64,000 bases of DNA from Urophycis tenuis (GCA_036785325.1 JAXIVH010000001.1:368001-432000); one strand, 5' to 3'. Positions 32,396 to 43,613 are shown, counted from the stretch's first letter. Notes: generated by a model not told the origin, from the sequence alone. A program made the numbers and translations.

Positions 32396-33450
32396 GCCTG
32401 TGGGTACCGCTTTGTAGTACGAATTGGACTATAGATACTGCAGAGGGTTGAACGATCAGGTCCCTACACTAGTAGGGTAAATTTTCCTAACCTAAATCCT
32501 GTGGCTGTCCTTTTGTAGTATAATTAGAGTATAGATATTGCACTGGAAGAACGGCAGGTCCCTAGTAAATGTTGTATTAGGGTAAATTGTTTTTTATTTT
32601 TTAAATCCTGTGGATACCGCTTTATAGTACAATTAGTGAAGAAGTATTATAAAGGGCTGAACGGGCAGGTAGTCTGCGATACCGCCTCCTACGGGGAGGG
32701 GCCGCTTCGTCAGGCTGAAGAAATCTGAGATACCGCCTCCTACGGGGAGGGCCGCTTCGTCAGATTGGATTGTTTGTCTGAGATACCGCCTCCTACGGGG
32801 AGGGTCCGCTTCGTCAGACTTTAGAGATTGAGAAAAGTAATCTGAGATACCGCCTCCTAAGGGGAGGGTCTCCTTGGTCAGATTGGGGATTCTGACATAC
32901 CGCCTAGTAGCGCTGCTAGGGACTGCTTGGGTAGATCCTAACTCTGCGGTTACCGCTTACCAAGATAAGCTTGGGTAAGGTCTGCTCGGGTAGAGTATAA
33001 TAATTTGGACGCATTGGGAAACGATCAAATAACTAAATTCATTGTTAGAGTAGGGATAGTACTTTGTTTTTGTCCACGGATGGCCACAAAGATAGTCCAT
33101 TAAAGGCGTAAGGACAAAAGCTCAGTGGCTATTCTTAAGATGGTGTCTATTTTATTCATTTTATAACAGATCTGTTAAATCAGTGATACTGAAGGATCGT
33201 CATTCAAAAACAAAATACATACATTTCTCAAAAACTGTTGAGGAAAGTATTTTAGAATAAGGTGTAGGAGTAACCGATACTCATATGATTATCCATTTTT
33301 AAGTTTAAAAGTCTGAGACACTCCTTCTGACAGGAGGCCTCACTTGGTTGGTTGGAGTTATTTGTGTTAAGCTTGAACGGAAGCTTTGTTTTGTGTTGGT
33401 AAATCTGAGATACTGCCTTTCAAGAGAGAAAGGGTCTGCAAAGTCAGAGA
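32396..33450 (+). repeat. Repeated hairpin array in the viral leader
   Basis: Two repeat types lie in tandem. First, about three 105-bp units start cctgtgg(g/c)taccgcttt and include gcaggtccct (32396-32660). Then come units of about 42 nt spaced roughly 50 nt apart, with starts at about 32672, 32723, 32777 and 32840, and weaker copies near 32890, 32940, 33313 and 33405. Each strong unit has outer arms tctga/tcaga and an inner stem cctcc/ggagg around tacgg. It lies between the primer-binding site and gag, the usual place of packaging and translation signals. Confidence 0.75.
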
Positions 33451-33819
33451 ATTGTGTTTTCGTCCATTGTAGTTAATTAATTGAGAGTAGGAGCATAGGA
33501 CGAGTGCTATAGTAATAGATAAGATATAGATAAAGATAAGGTATTATAATTAATAACTAACCTAAAAATACAAAATAATAACAGGATCGAGCAGAGTGGT
33601 TTGGGAAGTCTGTAGAGAGCAGGGGTTAGAAAGGAGGAGAGGAGAAAAGTGAAAAGGTGGGGGTCGAGCAGCTCCGGAGGAGCTGCAACACCAGAGAGGA
33701 AAATAAAGAGAGAGACAGAGTTAAGTAGGGAGGAAAGGAAAAATAATGTTGAAGAGGAACAGAGCTAGGAGTTAGAAAAGGTGGGAGGGAGTTGTACACC
33801 CCACGCTAGGACACGGTTA

Positions 33820-33820
<1 letters not shown>

Positions 33821-33850
<30 letters not shown>

Positions 33851-33866
33851 GATAATAATAATAAAA
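33821..33866. repeat. AAT microsatellite in the viral leader
   Basis: Run of aataat units in the purine-rich region ahead of gag. The stretch 33450-34071 otherwise has no clear features. Confidence 0.85.
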
Positions 33867-34071
33867 ATAATCATTTTAAAAAGTAGAAAACTCCTTATTA
33901 TAAGAAGTAACCATGCCAGCATCAGCGGTAGAAATACTATGTAAAAATAACCCCTTAAATAAAGATGAAATAATAAAAATCAGAGCAGAAAAGGGAAAGA
34001 GAAAAGCTGATATTGTCCATGTTTATTAGGAAGGAGAGAATTGGAGGAAAAAAGAAAAGGTAACAAGAGAA

Positions 34072-35579
34072 ATGGTCAATAGGGCCGAACAACTAAAACC
34101 ATCACCCCTTAAAAAGTGTCCACCACCCTACCACACAGGATTATACCCACTGATTTCAGGAACAGTAGATATAAAAGGAGAGATAGAAATTGACAGAGAA
34201 AATGAGGATCATGAAGAAAAATGGGGATCACACATACACATGGACTGTTACAAAGGGGTTAAAGGAGTGGTAAAGGAATGGGATAGTGACAGTGAAAGAG
34301 ATGAGAGGGATAGTGATAGGAGGGGTTATGATATGTATGCAAGACAAGGTAGTTCAGCAACTCAGATAGGAAAAAAACCTTCTAGAAAACCTAGGGAGGG
34401 AGAGAAGGAATGCAGCTGGGAGGGGGGCCCACCACCCAGATGCAGTGACATCCCTCACAGCCCCCTAGTGGCCGAACTACAGGAAGAACTTAGAAAATCA
34501 CAAAAGGAGAGGAGGAAAAAAGTTATGCAGGCGTTTATCCTATTCTGGTTAAGGGACAACAAGCTCAGTATGTCCCATGGGGATCACAGGACCTAGAGGG
34601 ATTAGTATCTAGACTCCCTAACATACACAATGGGGCTTCAAAGTGGATCAGGATATTTGAGGAGAATACAGTAGGGAAGTTGATGGCGGTGGGGGACCTG
34701 AAGGCTTTGTTGGCTAGAGTGCTAGGTATTGCCAAGATGGAGAGTGTACTGCAAAATGGGGGTCTGCAACATCTACTGGATGAAGGCGTTGATGGGACAA
34801 CGTTTGACATCTACCGATCAAACACCTGGGCGGCGCTAAGAAGTGAATACCCAACCCATGTGGACCACAAGAACCTGAGGGGCTCCACAATCGGTGACAC
34901 AGAGAATCCTGCATCCTTCCTGGAGAAGCAAGTCATGAGATGGAGATTGGAAACAGACCGAGACCCAGAGCAAGACCCACTGGTCTCCATCCTGTTTAGA
35001 ACCTCCATAATAGAGACAATGCCTAGCTCAGTTCGGAGCAAGCTAGAAGATGTGGTGGGACTGATCTCATCAAAGTCTCATAAAGAGTTCAGCGATCATC
35101 TGGTCCATGCAGTGGAAAGATATCGTCAAAATGAACAAAAAATGCAAGAACAAAGCAGAGAGGTGCAGAGAAAGTTATCTCAGCTCCAGTTGGAGGAAAT
35201 AACAAGAAAGGACAACGACAAGAAAAAACAGGCGGTCGTTGCAGAGTCAGCCACGATGACACCTGTTGTCCAGCAGCCCTCGCCTCAGATGAACATTCCT
35301 GCAGTTCCACAGCAGACTTCCTCTCCCCTAGTGCAACAGCCTCAGGCCCAAGGGTTACCCACCACACCAATTTTTAATGTATTCACCCAGAATAGAGAAC
35401 AAGGGACTAACAATGGGTATAGGCAGAGACAGTTTAATCAATACAGAGGACCACAGGGTCAGCCAAGATATGGCCAAAGACAGGGGCCACCCAATCAGTT
35501 CAGAAGGTTCAATGAATGTTGGTCATGTGGACAGGATGGTCATATGAGCAGGAACTGTCCAACAGTTCCTTTCCACTGA
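34072..35579 (+). pseudogene. gag: gag (matrix, capsid, nucleocapsid), frameshifted
   Basis: The first frame (34072-34596) encodes a hydrophilic, acidic and lysine-rich matrix-like and linker region with a proline-rich stretch. The frame then changes between about 34535 and 34596, and a second frame runs to 35579. This part holds the capsid, including an ENPASFLE block like that of gamma-type retroviruses, a long glutamine-rich linker with a coiled coil near 35130, and a single CCHC zinc knuckle, CWSCGQDGHMSRNC, just before the stop. A single knuckle fits gamma-type gag. The Gag polyprotein would assemble particles at the membrane; this copy is broken by the frameshift. Confidence 0.85.
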
Positions 35580-37810
35580 GGTCAGCAACAGAAACAGAGG
35601 GGACAGAGACAGCAAAGACAGGAAGAATATAATCAGTACCCAGCGGGACCCTGGATGGGTCAAGGTTACTAGGGCTGCCCAGAGAATCCACAAAGGGAGG
35701 GTCAGCCTGTAGCAATTACGAAACAGGCTGATGAGGAACCAATACTGCAGGTTCTAGTAAATGATAGAAGCACACCAATGATGGCAGACACTGGAGCAAC
35801 TTACACATGTGTAGGTTCAAAATATGCCTCTCACCTCCCAATGGCGAAAAAATTATCAAAACTGTAGGATTCTCGGGACAAACGCAGTTAATACCAGTGA
35901 CAGCTCCAGTAACGCTACAATTACATGGACGTACAGCTAAAATACCCATTTTGGTATCGGACACCACGCCGGTAAATCTAATAGGAAGAGATGCATTATG
36001 TAAATTAGGAATACAAATATTATGCACACCTCAAGGCATACTAATTGACACTACAGGGACATCTCAAATGGTGCTATCAGAGCCAGACACAGCAAATGTC
36101 TACTGGATAGGAGACATTCAAGAGCAGGTAAATGTAACAATGACAAAATGGGGTAGCTACATCACAGATTCTGCGTATGCACGTGGTGTATGTCATTTGT
36201 TCGGAGCAGTATGGAAAATGAGGGGATTTAAGAAAACAGATGGGTCTCCCATATTACATTGTGATCAGATTGTGGAATTGATGTCGGCGCTGTTATTGCC
36301 CAAGCAAGTGGCAATAATCAAATGTCAGGCTCATAAGAAAGGTCATGATTATGTCATCAAAGGTAACAATGCTGCAGATGAGGCTGCCAGGGTAGCCTCA
36401 AACAGTAGCAGGGCGGTCCAGGCAGTGTTGGTCATGCCTGAAGCTGCACCTACTGAAGAAGATGTTGTCCGCATGCAAGAAAAGGCTGGAGTCTATGAAC
36501 AAAACATGTGGTTAAAGAGGGGTGCTGCACGTACCCCCACAGGGTTATGGAGAACCCATGATGGGATGATGTTGGCGCCTACGGCGTTGTTAGGTTTACT
36601 TATCACTAATGCGCATGGTTTTGACCATTGCGCAAGGGGGGAAGTAATGAGGAAAATTCGACAACAAGGTTTTTGGTCACCATATTTGCAAACAATGGTT
36701 GATAATCAACTTAATGAATGTGAGATATGTGCAAAAAACAATGTAAGAAAAACAATCACAACTCCATTGGGACACATTCCTACACCTGAGGGACCATTTA
36801 GACATTTGGTCTTAGATTATGTGGATATGATTAAGAAGGTGAATGGAAAAAGGTACATGTTAGTGGTCATAGACAGATTTAGCAGATGGGTGGAAGCAGT
36901 CCCATCAAAAGATCAAAGTGCAGCTACTGTAATCAAATTTTTGAGGAGAGAAGTCATGCCGAGATTTGGAATTCCGACAGAAATAAGCTCAGACAATGGC
37001 TCAGCATTTATCCAGAAAACTGTGAAACAAGTAATACAGCATCTACACATCAAACAAAGGTTGGGTTGTGTGTATCATCCTCAGTCACAAGGAATGGTGG
37101 AAAGGGTGAATGGCACACTTAAGACAAAAATAAATAAAGTATGTGCAAGTGCCAAAATGAATTGGATTGATGCACTACCACTAGTACTAATGACTTATCG
37201 CATGCAAGCTAACAGAATGACGCATTTAACTCCGCATGAAATGCTTACGGGTCGACCCATGCCTGCACCTACGCTTAGAGGACCCCACAAGGGCCCTCCA
37301 TTGGAACAATTACAATTGGAAATAAGGGAATATGTCAGACAACTAACTGCTATACACAAGCTTATATTCAAACAGGAAAAAAGCAGAGCTCCAGAGCCGG
37401 AAGATGATCCTCCAAGGGGGGTGGAGCCCGGTGACCAGGTTTACATAAAAGTGTTCCGGAGAAAGTGGAATGAGCCAAGGAGAGAGGGGCCATTCAAGGT
37501 GATCAGAGCAACGCCAACTGCCATCCAGGTGGAGGGAAACACCACCTGGTACCACCTCAACCACTGCACAAGAGTCACCCAGCCAAGGACGAGAGAGGAG
37601 CCAGGGAAAGATCAGGATGCTGACGCATCCAGACCCAACCAATCGCCCCAGAAGGACCAGACCCAACCCAGCCAGGAGCAACTGCACCCAGCCGAGGATG
37701 CTGAAGCAGATGACCATGTTCCTGATACTCTACAGCCTCTGGCAGATTCCATTGGTCCAAGGGTGGAGTCAAAGGACAGAGGAAGCACCAATGACACAAC
37801 AGGACTGTAG
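35580..37810 (+). pseudogene. pol: pol with protease, RNase H remnant and integrase; reverse transcriptase deleted
   Basis: The protease active site DTGA is at about 35788 in one frame. A shift in the A-run near 35848 moves the remainder into the long open frame 35807-37810. The protease end (LIGRDALCKLGI) is followed almost directly by TDSAYARGV and KCQAHKKGHD, the C-terminal half of RNase H. Nearly all of reverse transcriptase and the start of RNase H are absent, yet the frame is kept across the join. Integrase is complete in outline: the HHCC zinc region with CEIC, catalytic LDYVD, SSDNGSAF and QGMVERVNG, then the C-terminal domain. The stop is at 37808-37810 and overlaps env. Confidence 0.88.
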
Positions 37811-38544
37811 CCAGAGTAGCCAGATATTAAGAGAACAAATTACTTTCGAGGTAGAGTTAGGAGAGACAATGCTATGCTTGGTAGGCTTTCACCAGGAATA
37901 CGGTCCATTTGATATTGGACAAGGTCGGTGTAAAATAGGTATCCAGAAAGGCCGTATACATTGGTGTTTGACAGTAACATTAGAAGATCAGCAGGACCAT
38001 CTAAAAGATAAATATATAAATTAGGAATGAGGAAAGGTGAGTTTCCAAATGTAGAGTGGGAAACAAAAGTAGATCTTCAACCGAAAACCAAAGATCTTTG
38101 TACAATGCAAGTGCTGTAGCTTGGCAAAATAGGCAAGCCTTAGATTGGTTATTAGCAGAGAAAGGAGGAGTATGTGCTCTCATAGGAGACATGTGCTGCA
38201 CCTTTATTGTTAATAATACCGTACCTGAAGGATCATTTACCCTAGCAATGAATAAACTTAAAGGTTTAAGACAGGAGGTAAAAAACAACGCAGGATATGG
38301 CCAGGATTGGTTTAGGTGGCTTACACTCAGATGGGGTAAATGGGGAAATATAATTGTCAACATAGGTCTAATACTCTTGGCAGTACTAATGATAATGGGA
38401 TTACTTTTTTGCTGTTTTATTCCTATAGTGAGATCCATAATAGCATCTAAGATGGATAAAGTGATGGTCCTTGCTGTAGCAGACATGGCAGAGAAAGATA
38501 GGCTAGAATGGGTGCCTGTGAGAACCGATGACCGTGATGTGTAG
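37707..38544 (+). pseudogene. env: env, surface part deleted, transmembrane part retained
   Basis: A hydrophobic leader-like segment near 37710-37765 overlaps the end of pol in another frame, as usual for env. The frame ends at 38022-38024 after about 100 codons, far short of a normal surface subunit. A second frame (38056-38544) encodes the C-terminal part of the transmembrane subunit: the CX6CC motif CALIGDMCC at about 38175-38200, then a membrane anchor at about 38350-38430 (IIVNIGLILLAVLMIMG) and a short cytoplasmic tail. No fusion or receptor function is possible from this copy. Confidence 0.8.
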
Positions 38545-39175
38545 TGATGATGAGGAGGAGGAATATGAGCCAATGCTAGTTTAATTCTTGAGGAACACTT
38601 GGACTGTGAGGAGGTTCACATTGATCATGTTGGTAGCCTTTCCAAGCAAAGCTGTTTCAACAATCATATATTATGTTTCAACTCATAGTAGTGTGATAGT
38701 TTTGACCTGATGATTGTTGAATTAGCAAGTCATTTAGTAGTTTCATATTTTGTGTGTTTTTCAGTTCTTTTTATTTACCTCATATTCATCTGTTCATCAT
38801 ATTGTCACCATTTCATAATATGCTCATTGATTGTTGAATGCTGAGTTGAATTTTCATGTGATATGACGAGAAACAGTCCCGTTGAAGGAGGTTTTCCCTA
38901 CAAAAGGTAGGTTTACTCCAGGAGGATTGAGGAGGTGCATGGGGATTTTTACTACATTCCTGTAATTGGGCATTAGGACAGGGAAGTAGATGTTTATCCC
39001 AATGTACCTCGTGATGAAGGCCTGAGTCTCTGATGAGAGCCACATTTGATGGTCGGAGAACTTGAAGTCTGAATCACTATATCACTATGAAATGTGATTA
39101 TAAGTTCACACTTATAAGACACTAATACCAAAGGTTGTAATATGTAGTCATAATTTTTGGGACTTGGTAAGCCCC
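38545..39175 (+). other. Viral 3' untranslated region
   Basis: Between env and the polypurine tract. AT-rich, with no further reading frame recognised. Confidence 0.6.
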
Positions 39176-39186
39176 AAAGGGGGGAA
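39176..39186 (+). other. Polypurine tract
   Basis: The aaaggggggaa run directly before the 3' LTR is the expected plus-strand primer site. Confidence 0.85.
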
Positions 39187-39630
39187 TATGGAAGACATTA
39201 ACCAAGTTAAGACTAGTACAATTGTTGGGTTTTCCATGTAAAGCATTAACTAACTGTGGAAGGAAACAGATGCCCACTCATAAATACCTCCCTGGGTTCA
39301 ACTCAAGGGACAACCCCTGGTTCACCCCATGTTATCTTTAAGGTGTCTGCTTAAATGCTTAGTGGTGGTCAGAACAGGCATGGGGAGGATGGGCACCGGC
39401 AATAAAGGAAGGAAGGACCATTTGTGTATGGTATAGGATGTTTAAGGTGATGACATCATGCTTGGAAAACAGGACAAAAAGGGGCACACGGGGGATGTGT
39501 GGCAGTCACTTTGCAAACGACTCAGGCTTTGTGTTGCTTCGCTGCAAGCGATAATAAAGTCTTGATCATTCAAACTGCGGCCTCCCAGAACCCTCTTACT
39601 TTTGTTAAGATATGTGCTTTAGCCACCACA
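39187..39630 (+). repeat. 3' LTR
   Basis: About 444 bp and almost identical to the 5' LTR; noted differences are a T/G, a C/T and one missing C. Confidence 0.92.
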
Positions 39631-40050
39631 AAAACAAGTCAGCAAGGAGATGAAAACAAGATGAATTTTCTTGTATTATTTAAAAAAAAATCTTGGAATA
39701 AGTAACTATTTCTTAAATAGTCAGAAATAGGTCGAAAACAAGATGAATTTGCTTGTTTCAAGTGCATTAGATATCTCATAATAAGTAAAACAATCTTAGA
39801 TTTGGAAGTCTTGATTTAAGAAATTGTCTAGTTTTAGGTATACTATACAAACACATTAATATATTTACTGCAACATCTTGGCAAACCACAACCTTTGGCA
39901 TCATCACAAAACACAATGACACATCAGTAACATCAATACCTGTTTATTTTATGAACAAACATCCATCCTGTGCCAACTGTAATTCAGTCACAATTATCAC
40001 TTACACAAGTCTCAAACTGACTTAACACATTGTGACATACATTTTGTTGC
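39631..40050. mobile_element. AT-rich non-autonomous element, right part
   Basis: Continues the aaacaagatgaattttcttg-type sequence seen left of the provirus, to about 39860. The remainder to 40050 shows nothing recognisable. Confidence 0.4.
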
Positions 40051-40220
40051 CTACAGGGCAGCACAAAGGGACCAACATAAAACAAAGGTGCAAAGGAAAG
40101 CAAAGAAATTGCGCATTAACAACCCTACCCCCAATGCGTCTCCCATCCCCTGCCCCCACTGCCCTAGAACCTTCTGCGCAAAGATTGGTCTTATCAGTCA
40201 CCTGCGCACCCACCGCTAAC
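40051..40220 (+). pseudogene. LINE C-terminal zinc-finger remnant
   Basis: A plus-strand frame encodes CPHCPRTFCAKIGLISHLRT followed by H and a stop, the C2H2 finger found at the C-terminus of several fish non-LTR retrotransposons. Only this short end is present. Confidence 0.5.
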
Positions 40221-40384
40221 CCCAGCTCCCCCTTCTTCATGTTGACTAAGTGGTCCTCACATGTGATGGACGAACAGATAAGATGGCACAACAAGCTGTT
40301 GGTATAACTTCACAAGAATATTGCAAACAAGTCTTTTTAGTCTACTTTTGAAGAACACTTGTTTTGTTTGTTTGCGCGTGCGTG

Positions 40385-40386
<2 letters not shown>

Positions 40387-40434
<48 letters not shown>
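40387..40434. repeat. GT microsatellite
   Basis: Uninterrupted GT dinucleotides in the region 3' of the SAMD3-like gene. Confidence 0.95.
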
Positions 40435-40437
<3 letters not shown>

Positions 40438-40482
40438 AGTGAGTGTGTCTTTGTTCCCTAGGGGAGGCAGCATTTTACAAAG

Positions 40483-40782
40483 TTATGCAAAAAAGGCCTT
40501 CCAATCAGTCATTGCTCGTTTGAAAGCCGGTGTGGCATCCTTCTCATGGATAGAGTCCCCCAGGACCTCAGTTTGTAGAATGGAAAGAACACAGGACACA
40601 CATTTGGGGTAGGTCATATGTAATGCATAAAACAATGCAATCATGTGCAATGCTGCGTCCACCAAGTACCTTCTGGGTAATGGGATTGCTTCGGTTCCTA
40701 GGCAGAGAAAAGCCTCTTGGTTTTCATCCACCAAAATGAGTGGTGTGGTGAGTGGCCATCTGTTCAGGAATGCCTCTGGGTC
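40483..40782 (-). CDS. SAMD3-like gene, terminal exon
   Basis: Encodes DPEAFLNRWPLTTPLILVDE to MTDWKAFFA and ends in TAA at 40483-40485. It includes the block YLVDAALHMIALFYALHMTYPK, like the AYPK-ending segment conserved at the C-terminus of the large fish SAMD3-like family. The exon is 100 codons, phase 0, with acceptor acagag, and joins the exon at 41498-41607 in frame. Confidence 0.65.
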   Translation of the reverse strand, partial: DPEAFLNRWPLTTPLILVDENQEAFLCLGTEAIPLPRRYLVDAALHMIALFYALHMTYPKCVSCVLSILQTEVLGDSIHEKDATPAFKRAMTDWKAFFA

Positions 40783-40887
40783 CTCTGTGGGCCGAACATA
40801 ATAAACACAACATCAGTGACAAAAATCACATCCCTCCATTCCCCGCCCACACACAACAATGATTTAGTATGGACCAGCAGCGGGAGC

Positions 40888-41428
40888 TAGCCTGGGTATA
40901 CCCATGCTGCCTTGCGCGCTCGAAATTTCGATCTGCCAGACAGTCTGGTGGCTATGACCGGTTCCTCTTGCAAGAATTTGAGAGGATTTGATATCCAATC
41001 ACAGAACGAGGAGGGACGGAAAGACGATGACGCATACTATGCGACAGACGGAAGCTTGTAGTTTGTTCGTACGGATCCAACATGGCTGCAGCAGAAGCGA
41101 AGCTCTTTTTCGATGTAGCTGTGGACAGTGTTCTAGATAGATTAGAACCAAAGTTTATTTTAAAAGTATAATCGTTCGACGACATCTTGTAAACAATGTC
41201 ATCTTCTTCCTCGATGCTTGCTCGCCGAATTTCTGTCGCTTTACATACGTCATCTGGTATAATTGATACGATTGGCTAAGAGCTAGGAACAGACGCTTAT
41301 GATAGACATTCGTAGTGCCCAATAAACGGCTCTGGACGATCTGGAACCACGCCTCCTCTACAGGAAAATGAATAGGTGGTCGCCAGACTACATCTCATTT
41401 GTGATTTAGTCTGGTGTTAGCCAGGCTA
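40888..41428. mobile_element. MITE with TAGCCTGG ends and 9-bp duplication, copy 1
   Basis: Ends TAGCCTGG and CCAGGCTA, flanked by the perfect 9-bp direct repeat agcgggagc at 40879-40887 and 41429-41437. Shares the block gtttattgggc(g/a)ctacgaatgtctatca, inverted, with the copy at 62913-63368. No coding capacity. Nine-bp duplications suggest a Mutator-like element. It lies in an intron of the SAMD3-like gene. Confidence 0.85.
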
Positions 41429-41497
41429 AGCGGGAGCAACCATATTGGAGAAAGTTTAGCAGGTATTTTTTTGTATTTATAAAAGTGTATGACTTAC

Positions 41498-41607
41498 CAG
41501 AAGAACATGGATGAGAGCTTCAGAGGCAGATGTCATCTTCTTGGGCACAGCAACATTAGATGGGAACAGAGCTGGCAGTACGGTCAAGAGGTTTATCGCT
41601 TGCTCCT
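41498..41607 (-). CDS. SAMD3-like gene, internal exon
   Basis: Encodes EEQAINLLTVLPALFPSNV to SEALIHVLL, a pattern typical of the family (a conserved LLxxLPxLF segment). Acceptor tttttag, donor gtaagt. Its two leading bases complete the codon left by the exon at 41696-41826. Confidence 0.65.
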
Positions 41608-41695
41608 CTAAAAAAAGAGAGAAAATTAGTTTCTCAGTATACAGACACAAACATAAAGATACATATTATTTTGTTATTATGTTGGCTGTCCTTAC

Positions 41696-41826
41696 CAGCT
41701 GAAAGTGTCATTGGAGGTTTCATTGCCTTCTTGTGAACCCCGTAGAAGCTTACTCTAGATTTGAATTCGAGCCACCGCTCCCTCAGCTCTTCAACGTAGT
41801 TGGAGTTGTTGTTGTCTAGTATTCGT
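41696..41826 (-). CDS. SAMD3-like gene, internal exon
   Basis: Encodes RRILDNNNSNYVEELRERWL to MKPPMTLSA; donor gtaagg. The exit phase fits the next exon, but the entry phase (acceptor atttag at 41827-41832) does not fit the phase-0 end of the exon at 42218-42802. Either one base was lost or a short exon was missed. Confidence 0.55.
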
Positions 41827-42217
41827 CTAAATTAATCAAGAACCTTTGGTGGGGAAGACACACACACAGAAACATGTTATGGAAATAACCAACACATAAC
41901 TTTAAGACCACATTTATACGTAGCAAGGTATTCTGAAAAACTGTATTTTCCCCTCCATTTGTGGAAATAATTCCATTCACACCAGTGATAAAGCACTGAA
42001 AGACAGGTGTGTATGTTGCGAAACAGATGGACTATCAGATGGACAAAACCTCTGTTTTTGTGTAAATGAAAAACCGCATGAAAATACATAGGTTTTTCCT
42101 ACTTGTAAATGGGGTCTAAAACAGCTATTTAATGTGCTAAAGCAGTATACTTCGAATGTTCAAAAGAACACGTTCACTGTTGAACTGAACCGAAGTGTGA
42201 ATTGTGATCATACTTAC

Positions 42218-42802
42218 ATGGTCAATCTCTCTTAGGCATGGATATGCCTCCAATATTTTTGCTGGTCTGTCTTGTTCCCAGGGCGGCACGGTGGTGCAGT
42301 GGTTAGCACTGTCGCCTCACAGCAAGAGGGTTCTGGGTTTGAATCCACCTGGGACCCGGGACCTTTCTGTGTGGAGTTTGCATGTTCTCCCCGTGCTTGC
42401 GTGGGATCTCTCCGGGTACTCCGGCTTCCTCCCACAGACCAAAAACATGCAGGTTGGGGATTAGGTTAATTGGTGTCTCTAAATTGACCATAGGTGTGTA
42501 TGTGAGTGTGAATGTTAGCCCTGTGATAGGCTGGGGACCTGTCCAGGGTGTACCCCGCCTCTCGCCCGTTGCAGCTGGGATTGGCTCCAGCCCCCCCGCG
42601 ACCCTCGTAGAGGATAAGCGGTTACGATAATGGATGGATGGATGGATGTCTTGTTCCCTTATTGTATCCGAATCAATGAAGGCCCTCCTCCCCTCAAACT
42701 CCAGGTCGAGAAGTTGTGCCACATCGCTGGTTCTGTTTGGTCTTGCGATAGAGCTCCTTGAGAGTTGTGTAGTGTCTAGCCTGGGCCATCCGGCTGTCCT
42801 GT
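42218..42802 (-). pseudogene. SAMD3-like gene, coding exon interrupted by a SINE
   Basis: The exon starts in phase with the exon at 49050-49308 (the split codon gives D) and encodes RTAGWPRLDTTQLSRSS to RRAFIDSDTIREQ. Then comes the SINE at 42280-42646, after which the protein continues DRPAKILEAYPCLREIDH to a gtaagt donor. Without the SINE the reading frame is continuous. With it, the frame runs about 115 codons into SINE sequence and meets a stop. This allele should therefore be truncated unless the exon is skipped. Confidence 0.65.
42280..42646 (+). mobile_element. tRNA-derived SINE with GGAT tail, copy 2
   Basis: Begins agggcggcacggtggtgcag (A-box region), with a B-box-like ggtttgaatcc, and ends in GGAT repeats. 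The 12-bp duplication tgtcttgttccc is at 42268-42279 and 42647-42658. It is oriented opposite to the gene whose exon it interrupts. Confidence 0.92.
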
Positions 42803-43200
42803 CTGCATTCAACTAAAAGGTTAAAGAGAGAAAATATTACAAAACAGTTGAGGTCAGAATTATTTGTTCCTTGTTTATGTTATTCATACTCCTATTGCTT
42901 CCACTGGAACAAAGACAAAATCTCCACTACGTTTATTAATGGCATTCATTGATATTACTTTAGAATCAGGAAAATACAAAAATGACTAGGTCAAAATTCT
43001 CAGTAATTACAATTAATAGTAGTCATGAAAATGTTCTTGTCATTTTTTGCCTAGTCTTGTTTCTAGTTAAATATCTTAATAAAAGCTGGAGATTATGTCT
43101 GTGCCCTTCTGGAAGAAATATAACTATGTACGGTGCTGATTAATTTTGTGTTTTGTGCAATTTCAATGGATGGGACTCCTTCATTAAAAATCCTACAAAA

Positions 43201-43422
43201 ACTTTAGGTTATTTACATAACCCCGGTTCTCTGAGTAATATGAGTGAGATGTCTCACTATGGGATGCACGCCCCCGCTGCATACCTCAGAAGCATTTATC
43301 TCATTACGCCAATCCCGATTGGCTGGTGAAACGTGTCCGTCCGCACCAGGTAGTCCCACCTACCTTAAATAGCTCATGCGGACGGCATCACGTCATTCAA
43401 GATAAGCACCTCTTCTCACTCG
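43201..43422. repeat. DIRS left inverted terminal repeat
   Basis: From 43248 (gatgtctcactatgggatgc) to 43422 it is the inverse complement of 48843 to about 49010. The outermost part, actttaggttatttacataa, is specific to this end. Confidence 0.9.
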
Positions 43423-43442
43423 CCCAAGCAAGAAGGGTTGTC

Positions 43443-43541
43443 TGGTGAGACATCTCACTCATATTACTCAGAGAACCGGGGTTATGTAAATAACCTAAAG
43501 TTCTCTTTCATAATATTCGTTTCGATGTCTCACTATGGGAT
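43443..43541. repeat. DIRS internal complementary region
   Basis: The first half is the inverse complement of the outermost left end (43201-43258). The second half, ttctctttcataatattcg onward, is the inverse complement of the outermost right end (about 48997-49035). This is the template for joining the ends during DIRS replication. Confidence 0.88.
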
Positions 43542-43613
43542 ATGGTTGCTCCCGTATTGCCAGACAAGCTTATCGAGCGTCCACCAACCTACAGGAAAAG
43601 TACTCTGTTCGTT

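Larger units (their letters stand above)
31540..39630 (+). mobile_element. Endogenous gamma-type retrovirus (provirus), deleted
   Basis: A provirus with two LTRs, a primer-binding site, leader, gag, pol, env and polypurine tract, flanked by AAAA on both sides (31536-31539 and 39631-39634), compatible with a 4-bp duplication. The LTRs differ at only about three positions in some 445, so integration is recent on an evolutionary scale. Coding regions are damaged: gag and protease are frameshifted, most of reverse transcriptase is deleted, and the env surface part is largely missing. As it stands it cannot replicate on its own. Confidence 0.92.

Noticed and set aside
35089..35370. Minus-strand frame opposite gag
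   Set aside because: Antisense shadow of the glutamine-rich gag linker; no independent evidence.
37343..37717. 124-codon hydrophobic minus-strand frame opposite pol
   Set aside because: The plus strand carries the conserved integrase C-terminus here; the antisense frame has no family features.
41041..41170. ATGGCTGCAGCAGAAGC near 41082 as a host first exon
   Set aside because: It lies inside a MITE bounded by a 9-bp duplication, and the short frame has no splice partner.
42281..42360. tRNA-like A and B boxes as a tRNA gene
   Set aside because: They belong to a SINE head: no cloverleaf with an acceptor stem, the body continues to a GGAT tail, and a target duplication brackets the whole.
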